DNA from: Oscillibacter sp.
Lineage (GTDB): Bacteria; Bacillota; Clostridia; Oscillospirales; Oscillospiraceae
Length of the DNA: 61,746 nt
Assembly (NCBI GenBank): GCA_022791875.1
Contig: JAAVZX010000023.1
Location: 1-61,746 of the forward strand
Direction of reading: 5' to 3'
Made by a program: the position numbers and the translations under genes. How positions within the stretch are numbered: position 1 is the stretch's first letter; every line of letters begins with the position of its first letter. Positions 17,140 through 24,858 of this stretch are shown in pieces. The notes under the pieces were generated by a model. It ran no database searches and had not been told where the DNA came from. It worked only from the letters and a program-made list of their open reading frames with translations.

Positions 17140-17442
17140 TCATTGTATGCCCAGTGCGGACAGCGCCTCCCGGAGGCCGCGCCAGGACGCAAGGAGGTCC
17201 CCATAGCGCGCACTTCCCGCCTCTGTGAGCCGGTAGTATTTCCGCTCCGGACCGCCGGAGGCTTCGCCCTGGCAGCGCTCCGTGAAGCTGCCGCGGCACA
17301 GGCCCCGCAGGATGGCGTATATGGCGCTTTCCTGGGTGTCCGGGAAAGCGGCGTGGAGCTGGCGGAGAAGGTCGTAGCCGTACTGGTCTCCCTGGGCCAT
17401 CAGGTGGAGCAGGCACAGCTCCAGCAGGTCCTTTTTCAGCAT
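17140..17442 (-). CDS. PadR-family transcriptional regulator
   Basis: A 100-residue PadR winged-helix protein of the short type. The start LKKDLLELCLLHLMAQGDQY is characteristic. It is followed by GYDLLRQLHAAFPDTQESAI and YAILRGLCRGSF, the recognition helix and wing region, then PERKYYRLTEAGSARYGDL. GGGAG lies 7 bp before the ATG at 17442. It overlaps the end of the upstream membrane-protein gene by 7 bp, the reverse of the usual order in which padR comes first. The two palindromes flanking the operon promoter (18213-18299) are likely its binding sites, giving autorepression. Confidence 0.88.
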   Translation of the reverse strand: MLKKDLLELCLLHLMAQGDQYGYDLLRQLHAAFPDTQESAIYAILRGLCRGSFTERCQGEASGGPERKYYRLTEAGSARYGDLLASWRGLREALSALGIQ

Positions 17443-18194
17443 AGGGAAACTCCCGTTCCGATGAGGCCCAGGAGGGTGATGGCGGCGTATTGGAGCAGAA
17501 ATGGTGTCTGCCAGCCGGGAACGGAAGGGTCCATGTTCATACTGCACAGAAGCAGCCAGAAGGACAGCGACAGAAGGTCGCCGCTCAGGCCCAGAACATA
17601 GACCGCCTGCCAGCGGCGGTCGCCCAGGCGGGCCATTACCAGACCGAAAATGCCCGCCAATCCTATGGCGAAGCTCCCCGCAGTCAGGGTCAGATGCACT
17701 CCCTGGGGCGGGATGAGCGCTGAAACGATTCCCAGCAGCTCCCAGGATTCCGTCAGCACCAGCCCCGCATATAGCCACACCCAGGCCATCCCCAGGAGAA
17801 TCAGGGCCAGCAGCAAAAGGACGCCCCTGGACAGCGGCCCCTCCCGTCGCCCGTTCCGCCGGAACCACCAGAGGGATAGGATGGTTCCCAGGCAGAGAAA
17901 GCCAATATAAGCCGGTGCGATAAGGGGACGCCAGTATCTGTTGTTATGGGCTATGACCATAGGAAGCGCCACGCAGGCCGCCAGGCTCGCGAACACCGCC
18001 AGCCATCGTTGATACGCCTTGATTTCGACAATGCGGCCCACTGCGTCCTTTGGAGTACCCACGTCCCGGCGCAGAACCTCTTCGCTGCGGCCCTGCACAA
18101 TCTCCTGATAGTCCTCCAGTACCACCGACGCCTCCGCCGGGGGCAGATACCACCGGGCCGTCCTGGCCAGCCGGGACATGTAATCCTGTTTCAT
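17436..18194 (-). CDS. DUF1700-like membrane protein, PadR partner
   Basis: A 252-residue protein with an N-terminal soluble segment of about 75 residues, including SRLARTARWYLPPAEASVVL followed by an acidic helix (EDYQEIVQG). This is the pattern of DUF1700 proteins that sit with PadR regulators. About six hydrophobic segments follow from residue 82. The start at 18194 is preceded by AGGAG, and the first operator palindrome lies within 40 bp upstream. DUF1700/PadR pairs are linked to envelope or antimicrobial-peptide stress in Firmicutes, but this particular function is inferred only from context. Confidence 0.75.
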   Translation of the reverse strand: MKQDYMSRLARTARWYLPPAEASVVLEDYQEIVQGRSEEVLRRDVGTPKDAVGRIVEIKAYQRWLAVFASLAACVALPMVIAHNNRYWRPLIAPAYIGFLCLGTILSLWWFRRNGRREGPLSRGVLLLLALILLGMAWVWLYAGLVLTESWELLGIVSALIPPQGVHLTLTAGSFAIGLAGIFGLVMARLGDRRWQAVYVLGLSGDLLSLSFWLLLCSMNMDPSVPGWQTPFLLQYAAITLLGLIGTGVSLC

Positions 18195-18212
18195 GGGAAC
18201 GCTCCTTTCTGA

Positions 18213-18299
18213 CTACTGATAAAAATATAGTAGTTTATGATTTGAGGATAGCATATATTGTTGGGGAAGTCAAGGGGACTACTGAGAAAAATTCAGTAG
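18213..18299 (-). promoter_or_regulatory. PadR-operon promoter with two palindromic operators
   Basis: The minus-strand promoter is TTGACT (18268-18273), 17 bp, TATCCT (18245-18250). It is flanked by two 21-bp palindromes: 18213-18233 (CTACT...AGTAG) just after the start site, and 18279-18299 (CTACTGA...TCAGTAG) just before the -35. Centres are 66 bp apart. CTACT-type half-sites resemble the ATACT-N-AGTAT sites of PadR proteins. Confidence 0.75.
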
Positions 18300-18337
18300 G
18301 GCGGAGTACAGGGTGACGTGTGGGCGCGAAGGCTGGT

Positions 18338-18505
18338 TCCTACGGGGGTTTTGTAGACAAAGTGAAATTTTATCTGTTCAGGGTGCGGGGGAGCGCATAG
18401 AGACGCGGGGAAGATCCGGGTGCGCAGGAATGCGCGGGGGCTGTATACATGTGAGCCGCTCCGCTCTCACATCTCCTCGCGCCAGCAGGGTGCGCCGCCC
18501 ACAGC
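18338..18505 (+). repeat. Second interspersed repeat (G), copy 1
   Basis: This stretch matches 26,052-26,220 over its whole length. Shared landmarks are TTCAGGGTGCGGGGGAGCGC, AATGCGCGGGGGCTGTA, and the hairpin ATGTGAG-CCGCTCCG-CTCTCACAT. It contains no credible gene. Both copies lie 40-180 bp upstream of, and in the same orientation as, a hairpin repeat of the other family. Confidence 0.75.
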
Positions 18506-18548
18506 ATCGTGGTCGCGAAGAAGGGATGTTTTGCAAACCGTCATAAAC

Positions 18549-18700
18549 ATGTGTGGGACCTTCATGTCAATGGAAGGTCCCACCTGCTATGCACTCCGTT
18601 ACCGTGTGACAGGCTTTCGTGACCGCCAGGGTATAGAGCGGATCTAAAGCTCTTTTTGGTTACTTTTTCTCTCGAGAAAAAGTGACCCGCCGGAGGCCCC
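18549..18700 (+). repeat. Interspersed hairpin repeat, partial copy (D-C-B-A)
   Basis: Hairpin D (18552-18582, one base lost from one arm), segment C (GTTACCGTGTGACAGGCTTT), segment B (AGAGCGGATCTAAAGCTCTT), hairpin A around CTCGAG (18657-18686) and the end CCGCCGGAGGCCCC. The copy lacks the E/F half and ends 45 bp before the potA promoter. Confidence 0.85.
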
Positions 18701-18744
18701 CCGTAAGTACGCACCCTAAATTTCCCCCATCTTCAAGAATTCCC

Positions 18745-18773
18745 TTGACATTTCACAGCGGTTCCGTTATGAT
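18745..18773 (+). promoter_or_regulatory. Promoter of the pot operon
   Basis: TTGACA (18745-18750), 17-bp spacer, TATGAT (18768-18773), about 90 bp before potA. No operator is evident. Confidence 0.8.
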
Positions 18774-18862
18774 GCAGGTATTGCTGAATTTCGACGGGAA
18801 AGTCCAAAACTACAACAGAGAAAAGAGGCTGAAAAAATTCTTCTATAGAACGGGGGAGGATA

Positions 18863-20032
18863 ATGTCCAAAGAGTTGATTCGCCTGCGGGATCTCTGCAT
18901 GGCGTACGACGACGAGCTGGTTCTCGATCACTTAAATCTGTATATCAATGACAAGGAATTCCTCACACTGCTAGGGCCAAGCGGGTGCGGCAAGAGCACT
19001 ACGCTTCGGATTATCGGCGGCTTCACGATGCCCACATCGGGAGACGTCCTCTTCGACGGTGTGAGGATTAATGACGTTCCGCCCTACCGGAGGCAGATCA
19101 ACACGGTGTTCCAGAAGTACGCGCTGTTTCCCCATCTGAACGTGTTCGAGAACATCGCCTTCGGACTGCGGATGCAGCGCAGGGCCGACCCGGAGAATCC
19201 GGGACGGAAGGTGAAGCTGCCCGAGGATGAGATCCGGGAGCGGGTTCTGGAGATGCTGGAGGTTATCAGCCTGAAGGGCTTCGAGAACCGGCGCATCGAC
19301 GCCCTCTCCGGCGGGCAGCAGCAGCGCGTGGCGATTGCGCGGGCGCTGGTGAACCGGCCCAAGGTGCTGCTCCTGGACGAACCCCTGGGGGCCCTCGATT
19401 TGAAGCTCCGCAAGGACATGCAGATCGAGCTCAAGCGCATCCAGCAGCAGGTAGGCATTACGTTTATATATGTGACCCACGATCAGGAAGAGGCCCTCAC
19501 CATGTCGGACACCATCGTGGTCATGGACAAGGGCACGATTCAGCAGATCGGCACTCCTGAGGATATCTACAACGAGCCGAAAAACGCGTTCGTTGCCGAC
19601 TTCATCGGCGAGTCCAACATCATCGATGGCGTGATGGTCCGCGACAAGCTGGTGCAGATGTACGGGCGGCAGTTCCCATGTTTGGACGGCGGCTTCGGGG
19701 AAAACGAGGCCGTGGACGTGGTGATCCGGCCCGAAGACATCGACATCGTGCCTGTGGAGCAGGGACAGCTCACGGGGACCGTCACCAACGTCACCTTCAA
19801 GGGGATGCAGTACGATATCATCGTGGATTTCCGGGGCTTCAAGTGGCTGATTCAGACCACCGACCACTCCCCCGTGGGGGCGCGGATCGGCATCAAAATC
19901 GATCCCGACGGCATCCACGTCATGAAGAAGAGCCCGTATTCCGGGATGTTCGGCGACTACTCCTCCTTCTCCGACGAGTACGACGAACTGGACGCGGCGG
20001 AGCCGGAGGAGGGAAGCGGGGATGAAACCTAA
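18863..20032 (+). CDS. potA: Spermidine/putrescine ABC transporter ATP-binding protein
   Basis: A 389-residue ATPase that energises polyamine import. It has Walker [16 protein letters not shown] (about residue 36-50), the signature [15 protein letters not shown], Walker [17 protein letters not shown], and the switch histidine in [14 protein letters not shown]. Residues from about 245 on form the TOBE regulatory domain seen in PotA/MalK-type subunits. GGGGGAGG precedes the ATG at 18863. It overlaps potB by 11 bp. The last 20 residues are strongly acidic ([19 protein letters not shown]). Confidence 0.93.
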   Translation: MSKELIRLRDLCMAYDDELVLDHLNLYINDKEFLTLLGPSGCGKSTTLRIIGGFTMPTSGDVLFDGVRINDVPPYRRQINTVFQKYALFPHLNVFENIAFGLRMQRRADPENPGRKVKLPEDEIRERVLEMLEVISLKGFENRRIDALSGGQQQRVAIARALVNRPKVLLLDEPLGALDLKLRKDMQIELKRIQQQVGITFIYVTHDQEEALTMSDTIVVMDKGTIQQIGTPEDIYNEPKNAFVADFIGESNIIDGVMVRDKLVQMYGRQFPCLDGGFGENEAVDVVIRPEDIDIVPVEQGQLTGTVTNVTFKGMQYDIIVDFRGFKWLIQTTDHSPVGARIGIKIDPDGIHVMKKSPYSGMFGDYSSFSDEYDELDAAEPEEGSGDET

Positions 20033-20876
20033 GCTGTCCCGGTTCGCCGTCCCCTACGTGGTGTGGATGGCGCTGTTTGTGGTGGCCCCCATCGTGCTGG
20101 TGGTGGTGTACGCCTTTTCCAACGACGCGGGCGGGTTTACTCTGGAGAATTTCTCCCGCATGGGGACCTACGCCGTAGTCTTCGGACGCTCCTTCAAGCT
20201 GGCTCTGATCGCCACCTTCATCTGCCTCCTGATCGGCTATCCCGTCAGCTATATGATGAGCAAGGAGGGAGAGCGCTTTCAGCGGGCGGCGATGGTGCTG
20301 ATCATGCTGCCCATGTGGATCAACTTCCTTCTGCGCACCTACTCCTGGATGTCCATTCTGGAGAACAACGGGCTTCTGAATCAGCTCTTTCAGAAAATCG
20401 GTCTGATCAGCCTCTACAACGGCCTCACGGGGTCGGAGCTGGAATTCTTTCCCATGATGAACACCCAGGGGGCCGTGGTCCTGGGCATGGTGTACAACTA
20501 CCTGCCCTTCATGATCCTGCCCATCTACTCCGTGATCGTGAAGCTGGACGGGTCCCTGATCGAGGCGGCCCGGGACCTGGGGGCGGACAGCGTGAACGTG
20601 TTCCGGCGGGTGATCTTGCCCCTGAGCCTCCCCGGCGTGCTGTCGGGGATCACGATGGTCTTCGTGCCCTCCGTGTCCACGTTCGCCATCAGCAAGATGC
20701 TGGGCGGCGGCACGGAGCTGCTTCTGGGGGACGTGATTGAGCAGCAGTTCCTGGGCGGGGCCTACAATCCCCAGCTGGGCGCCGCCATTTCCCTGGTCAT
20801 GATGGTGATCGTCGTCGTGTGCATGGTGGTGATGAACCGCTTCGGCGAGGGCGAGGAACAGGCGGTGATGCTGTGA
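20022..20876 (+). CDS. potB: Spermidine/putrescine ABC transporter permease
   Basis: A 284-residue inner-membrane permease with about six hydrophobic segments. It carries the ABC importer EAA loop ([20 protein letters not shown], then [11 protein letters not shown]), the surface that docks on PotA. The N-terminus shows the PotB-type [19 protein letters not shown] helix. The start at 20022 overlaps the end of potA, and the stop overlaps the GTG of the next gene as GTGA, so the three cistrons are translationally coupled. Confidence 0.92.
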   Translation: MKPKLSRFAVPYVVWMALFVVAPIVLVVVYAFSNDAGGFTLENFSRMGTYAVVFGRSFKLALIATFICLLIGYPVSYMMSKEGERFQRAAMVLIMLPMWINFLLRTYSWMSILENNGLLNQLFQKIGLISLYNGLTGSELEFFPMMNTQGAVVLGMVYNYLPFMILPIYSVIVKLDGSLIEAARDLGADSVNVFRRVILPLSLPGVLSGITMVFVPSVSTFAISKMLGGGTELLLGDVIEQQFLGGAYNPQLGAAISLVMMVIVVVCMVVMNRFGEGEEQAVML

Positions 20877-22858
20877 AACGGAAAAATGCCGCGCTGAGCC
20901 GCGTGTTTACGGCCCTGGTGTTCCTGTTCCTCTACGCGCCTATTTTCCTGCTGATCGTCTTCTCCTTTAATAAGGGGAACAGCAACATCGTCTGGACCGG
21001 TTTTTCTCTGGACTGGTACAGGTCCCTGTTCCAGAACCGGCTCATTATGCGCAGCGTGTACACGACGCTGCTGGTATCCCTCCTGGCTACGGCCATCGCC
21101 ACCTTCGCGGGGACCTTCGCCGCCATCGGCTTCTACAGCCTCCGGCGGCGCTCCCGGAACGTGCTGAACACCGTGAACAATATCCCGATGATGAACGCCG
21201 ACATTGTGACGGGCGTGGCCATGTGCCTGTTCTTCGTGGCCTTCTTCACGTTCTGGAGCGGCTTTGCGGTGTGGTTCAACGGCGTTCAGAGCGTGATCGT
21301 TCTGCCGGGACGGCTGACTTTGGGCTTCGGAACCCTGCTGATCGCTCACGTGACCTTCAACATCCCCTACGTGATTCTCTCCGTCGGACCGAAGCTGCGG
21401 CAGATGGACAAGAACCTGGTGGACGCCGCCCAGGATCTGTGCTGCACGTGGATGCAGGCGTTCTGGAAGGTGATTCTCCCGGAGATTAAGCCGGGCATCG
21501 CCTCCGGGGCCCTGACGGCTTTCACCATGAGCGTGGACGACTTTATCATCAGCTATTTCACCGCCGGCTCCTCCGCCTCCACCCTGGCCATGACCATCTA
21601 CGGTATGACCAAGAAGCGGGTGACGCCGGAGATCAACGCCATCTCCACGCTGCTGTTCGTGACGGTGCTGTTCCTGCTGGTGATCGTGAACCTGCGGGCG
21701 GAGCACGCCAAGCCGGAGCGGCGTCCCCATCCCATCTCCCAGAAGCTGACCCGGCTGCTGTACTCCCCCAGGGGGAAGTGGCTCCGCTGGGGCGGCACGG
21801 GCGTTGTGGCGGCGTGCTTCCTGACAGCGGTGGTGCTCCTGACGGGGGCCACCAACGCCCAGCCGGTGGTGAACGTGTGCAGCTGGGGCGAATATATCGA
21901 CGAGGACCTCATCACCCGGTTTGAGGAGGAGACGGGCATCATCGTGAACTACCAGACCTCCGAGAGCAACGAGTCCCTCTACTCCCTGCTCAAGAGCGGC
22001 GCGGGGGATTACGACGTGGTGGTTCCCTCCGACTATATGATTTCCCAGCTCATCGAGGAGGATATGCTGGCGGAGCTGGACTACAGCCAGATTCCCAATT
22101 ATGACCTGATTTCCGGCCGCTTCAAGGGCCTGAGCTACGATCCCCAGGAGCGCTACACGGTTCCCTACACCTGGGGCACGGTGGGGATTATCTACAATAC
22201 CACTATGGTTGATGAGCCTATCACCAGCTGGTCCGCCATGTTTGACAGCCAGTACGCGGGCAATGTCCTGATGTTCCGGAACTCCCGGGACGCTATGGCG
22301 ACGGCCCTGTGCTATCTGGGCTATTCCCTGAACACCACCGACGAGGGCGAGCTGCGGGAGGCATTCGCGCTCCTGAAGGACGCCAAGAACCGGGGCGTCT
22401 ACCAGTCCTTTGTCATGGACGAGATTTACCAGAAGATGGAGGGCGGAAACGCCGCCATAGGCGCGTATTACGCGGGCGATTACCTGACCATGCTGGAGAA
22501 TAACGAAGACCTGGCCTTTGTGGTTCCGGAGGAAGGGTCCAACTGGTTCATGGACGCCATGTGTGTCCTGAAAGACGCCCCCCACTATGATGAGGCCATG
22601 GCCTGGATCAACTTCATCGCCTCCACCGATGCGAACCTGGCGAACATGGACTATATCTGGTACGCCTCCCCCAACCAGGAGGCCCTGGAGCAGTACCCCG
22701 CCTATTACGAGGAACTCTACGAGGAGCCCCTGAACCCGGAGATTTACGAGATCATGGCCGCCCCCCAGGAGACCCTGGACCGCTGCGAGGCGTATTTGGT
22801 TCTTCCATTGGAGACAAGAAGGCTGTATAATGAACTCTGGACAGAGCTGGGCATCTGA
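20873..22858 (+). CDS. potCD: Fused polyamine permease and substrate-binding protein (PotC-PotD)
   Basis: One 661-residue chain joins two transporter parts. Residues 1-265 are the PotC permease (six hydrophobic segments, EAA loop LVDAAQDLCCTWMQAFWKVI). A further membrane segment, WGGTGVVAACFLTAVVLLTG (about 303-322), tethers the PotD part outside the cell. PotD begins near VVNVCSWGEYIDEDLITRFE and shows YDVVVPSDYMISQL, YTWGTVGIIYNT and the late WINFIASTD block. The start is the GTG at 20873, overlapping the potB stop; an earlier ATG at 20819 lies inside potB. The fusion fixes the binding protein to its permease 1:1, in place of a lipoprotein anchor. Confidence 0.9.
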   Translation: MKRKNAALSRVFTALVFLFLYAPIFLLIVFSFNKGNSNIVWTGFSLDWYRSLFQNRLIMRSVYTTLLVSLLATAIATFAGTFAAIGFYSLRRRSRNVLNTVNNIPMMNADIVTGVAMCLFFVAFFTFWSGFAVWFNGVQSVIVLPGRLTLGFGTLLIAHVTFNIPYVILSVGPKLRQMDKNLVDAAQDLCCTWMQAFWKVILPEIKPGIASGALTAFTMSVDDFIISYFTAGSSASTLAMTIYGMTKKRVTPEINAISTLLFVTVLFLLVIVNLRAEHAKPERRPHPISQKLTRLLYSPRGKWLRWGGTGVVAACFLTAVVLLTGATNAQPVVNVCSWGEYIDEDLITRFEEETGIIVNYQTSESNESLYSLLKSGAGDYDVVVPSDYMISQLIEEDMLAELDYSQIPNYDLISGRFKGLSYDPQERYTVPYTWGTVGIIYNTTMVDEPITSWSAMFDSQYAGNVLMFRNSRDAMATALCYLGYSLNTTDEGELREAFALLKDAKNRGVYQSFVMDEIYQKMEGGNAAIGAYYAGDYLTMLENNEDLAFVVPEEGSNWFMDAMCVLKDAPHYDEAMAWINFIASTDANLANMDYIWYASPNQEALEQYPAYYEELYEEPLNPEIYEIMAAPQETLDRCEAYLVLPLETRRLYNELWTELGI

Positions 22859-22876
22859 CAGAAGAAAGGAGCGCAT

Positions 22877-23272
22877 ATGATACTGATTGGAACGAAGTGC
22901 CAGCTGGAAGACACCGTAACGGAATCCCTGACCGCCGCCGCCACCGGCTCCGGCGCCCTCCCGGTCTTCGGCACCCCCTTCATGGCGGCGATGATGGAGA
23001 ACGCGGCCATGCTGGGCCTGCAAACCTTCCTGGACGAGGACCACAGCAGCGTCGGCACCCGCCTCAGCATCACCCACGACGCCCCCACCCCCATCGGCAT
23101 GAAGGTCTGGGCGGAAGCGGAGATCGTAAATGTCTCCGAGAACGGGAAGATGGTGGATTTCACCGTCAGAGCCTGGGACGAAAAGGGGCCTGTCGGAAGC
23201 GGTACCCATACACGCGCGGTCATCCATAACGCGCGGTTCCTGGCGAAGTGCAATGGGAAGCTGGAGGCGTGA
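22877..23272 (+). CDS. FlK-like hotdog-fold acyl-CoA thioesterase
   Basis: A 131-residue hotdog-fold protein. The catalytic residues of fluoroacetyl-CoA thioesterase FlK (Thr42, Glu50, His76) are matched in identity and spacing by Thr33 (VFGTPFM), Glu41 (AMMENAAM) and His67 (SITHDAPTPIG). The segment SSVGTRLSITHDAPTPIGMK is typical of the group. It starts 18 bp after potCD with AAAGGAG before the ATG, so it may be read from the pot promoter. Many Clostridia carry such proteins with no link to fluoroacetate, and the substrate is more likely a short acyl-CoA produced in metabolism. Confidence 0.85.
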   Translation: MILIGTKCQLEDTVTESLTAAATGSGALPVFGTPFMAAMMENAAMLGLQTFLDEDHSSVGTRLSITHDAPTPIGMKVWAEAEIVNVSENGKMVDFTVRAWDEKGPVGSGTHTRAVIHNARFLAKCNGKLEA

Positions 23273-23275
23273 GGT

Positions 23276-23413
23276 GTTCCTTTTTTCTTAAAAGAAAAAA
23301 GGAACCGAAAAAAGGACTTTTTAACTCGACGCGAATCTGGTGGGTGTTAAAGTCTGTTGCGTGGTAACGAAGCAAAAGCAAGTGTGGCCTTCCATTACCA
23401 TAGAAGGCCACAC
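23276..23413 (-). repeat. Interspersed hairpin repeat, divergent copy; also terminator
   Basis: Reading on the minus strand this is D-C-B-A. The A hairpin GTTCCTTTTTTCTT/AAAAGAAAAAAGGAAC (23276-23305) begins 4 bp after the thioesterase stop and would end that transcript. Segment B/C is degenerate, and hairpin D reads GTGTGGCCTTCCAT with a complementary partner (23382-23413). Confidence 0.75.
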
Positions 23414-23461
23414 AATTTTATCAATTATTTCCCGACCTACAGCAAATCAACCCAGCAGAAA

Positions 23462-23490
23462 TTGACAAACTCCGACAACCCTGCTATCAT
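23462..23490 (+). promoter_or_regulatory. Promoter of the small hydrophobic peptide gene
   Basis: A consensus TTGACA (23462-23467), 17-bp spacer, TATCAT (23485-23490). It would give a leader of about 85 nt before the peptide start. Confidence 0.8.
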
Positions 23491-23580
23491 AAAGCCAGAA
23501 GGACGCTGTTACATACAAATAGGCGGTTGGCTCACCGTTTGTACCCCTAAGCAAATTCCCAACGGGGGGAGGTGATGCAG

Positions 23581-23667
23581 ATGTGGAAGAAGAGGATGTT
23601 CGCGCTTTTGCGCTTCCTCGTGCTTGTGGCAATTGCCATGTGCTTTCTCACCACGAAAGCGTGTTAG
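23581..23667 (+). CDS. 28-residue hydrophobic peptide, putative type I toxin
   Basis: The peptide starts MWKKRMFALLRFLV and ends AMCFLTTKAC: a positively charged start, one membrane-spanning stretch of about 16 residues, and a Lys-Ala-Cys tail. GGGGGGAGG lies 8 bp before the ATG at 23581; an in-frame ATG at 23575 and GTG at 23572 are too close to that site. It has its own consensus promoter, and its stop codon is part of a perfect 8-bp inverted repeat (TTAGCCGC/GCGGCTAA, 23664-23694). A perfect consensus promoter on the other strand, 85-110 bp downstream, points into it. Size, hydrophobicity and antisense layout fit a type I toxin. I cannot name a known family. Confidence 0.65.
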   Translation: MWKKRMFALLRFLVLVAIAMCFLTTKAC

Positions 23668-23745
23668 CCGCCCGGTTGGCCCCCAAGCGGCTAACGAATA
23701 CTGTTAGCTAAGGTGTGCTGACCGTCTTGTAACAGCGCCCTTCTA
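23664..23745 (-). ncRNA. Putative antisense antitoxin RNA
   Basis: A transcript from the minus-strand promoter at 23752-23779 would begin near 23745 and run across the inverted repeats at 23664-23708 into the end of the peptide gene. No open frame of interest lies on this strand. The 3' end is not defined by an obvious T-rich terminator, so the extent given is a minimum guess. Confidence 0.5.
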
Positions 23746-23751
23746 TATTCA

Positions 23752-23779
23752 ATTATACCGAAACACACCGCTTTGTCAA
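23752..23779 (-). promoter_or_regulatory. Consensus antisense promoter
   Basis: On the minus strand TTGACA (23774-23779), 16-bp spacer, TATAAT (23752-23757): both hexamers match the consensus exactly, unlike every other annotated promoter here except the one before the PadR-DUF2812 genes. It faces the small peptide gene. Confidence 0.8.
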
Positions 23780-23796
23780 GAGACAGGGCGGCTTTT

Positions 23797-24858
23797 TTAA
23801 GCCCTTGTCAGCGCATTCAGAATCGTCTCCGAAAACCCCTCCAGCCGCCCCTCTATCCCCGGAAGGCGCATTGCTGCACCTGCGTCGTTGGCCGTCTCCA
23901 GGAGGCAGAAGCCGCCGGGAAGCCAGAAGCCCTTGTTCATGCACAGCCCCGACACAACCTGGCTCGCTACCAGGTCCCCGCCGGAGTAGCCGGATACTAC
24001 GATGGCAAACACCGCCTTATTCATGAAGGAGGTGGTACGGTACAGCGCCGTCAGGCGGTTCACGGCGGCGGTAAGGTTCGCGGAGAGGGCGTCGTTGTAG
24101 TTCGGACACAGCAGGATTACCGCATCCGCCTCCCGAACGGCGGGGTAGACCTCCTGCACCATCACGCCACCGTAGAAGCAGCTGTCCTGCTCGCCGTAGT
24201 GGAGGCAGGTCGTGTAGGGGCACCCGGCACAGTCCTCCAGAGTCCCGTTCCGCAGGCCGATTTCCGTGATTTCACAGGCGCTTTCCAGCCGTTCCCGGCA
24301 CCGGGACCAGAGGGCCAGCGTGTTGGAGGTCCGGCGGCTGGAGGCGTGGAGGACCAGGAGCTTCGGACGTGCGTGGCACGGGGGCGCAAAGGCTTGTACG
24401 CGGTCTGCCAGGTCCGTTACCGCAAGACGGTACGCTTCTTCCAGGGAGCAGTCTGCATTCTTCGCCTGCACGGTAAAATTGGCCAGGCTTCCCGTGGCCT
24501 CCACCAGCGGACGGCCTGGGAACGTGCAGCCCGCACGGCTGGCCTCCAGAACCAGCTCGCGTCCCGCCGCTTTTGTGTACAGGTCCCCGGCTCCGTCGAT
24601 GACCACGCTGCCTACGCTTCCCCGCAGACATCCCGGATGCTCCCGAAGCCACGCCAGGAGGCTGTATAAACTGATGTTCATCGCGTTCTCCGGCAGGGAA
24701 AAGGCGAACAGAATGCGGCGGTTTTCAAGCGGGGGACTTCCGGTGAAATATTCCACCTTCCGCCCTGCCAGGGCATGGGATATGGTTTCGCCCAGCCGTC
24801 CGGTGAGCTGGCCGGCACGGCCCGCGTGGAGGACCATCAGTTCTTCTTCCGGCTTCAT
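23797..24858 (-). CDS. Flavodoxin-fold NAD(P)H-dependent oxidoreductase
   Basis: A 353-residue protein. The C-terminal half is a flavodoxin-like FMN reductase domain: PKLLVLHASSRRTSNTLALW (the FMN phosphate loop), CAGCPYTTCLHYGEQDSC with four cysteines, DAVILLCPNYNDALSANL, and FAIVVSGYSGGDLVASQVVS. The N-terminal half of about 165 residues contains a region with VGSVVIDGAGDLYTKAAGRE and looks like a second, decayed flavodoxin-like domain. The ATG at 24858 overlaps the stop of the upstream dehydrogenase gene as ATGA, so the two are translated together and probably act in one redox pathway. Substrate unknown. Confidence 0.8.
   Translation of the reverse strand: MKPEEELMVLHAGRAGQLTGRLGETISHALAGRKVEYFTGSPPLENRRILFAFSLPENAMNISLYSLLAWLREHPGCLRGSVGSVVIDGAGDLYTKAAGRELVLEASRAGCTFPGRPLVEATGSLANFTVQAKNADCSLEEAYRLAVTDLADRVQAFAPPCHARPKLLVLHASSRRTSNTLALWSRCRERLESACEITEIGLRNGTLEDCAGCPYTTCLHYGEQDSCFYGGVMVQEVYPAVREADAVILLCPNYNDALSANLTAAVNRLTALYRTTSFMNKAVFAIVVSGYSGGDLVASQVVSGLCMNKGFWLPGGFCLLETANDAGAAMRLPGIEGRLEGFSETILNALTRA

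Noticed and set aside
20762-23227. An 821-codon minus-strand frame across potB, potCD and the thioesterase gene
   Set aside because: His/Gln/Gly-rich composition and no domain; the plus-strand transporter genes are unambiguous.
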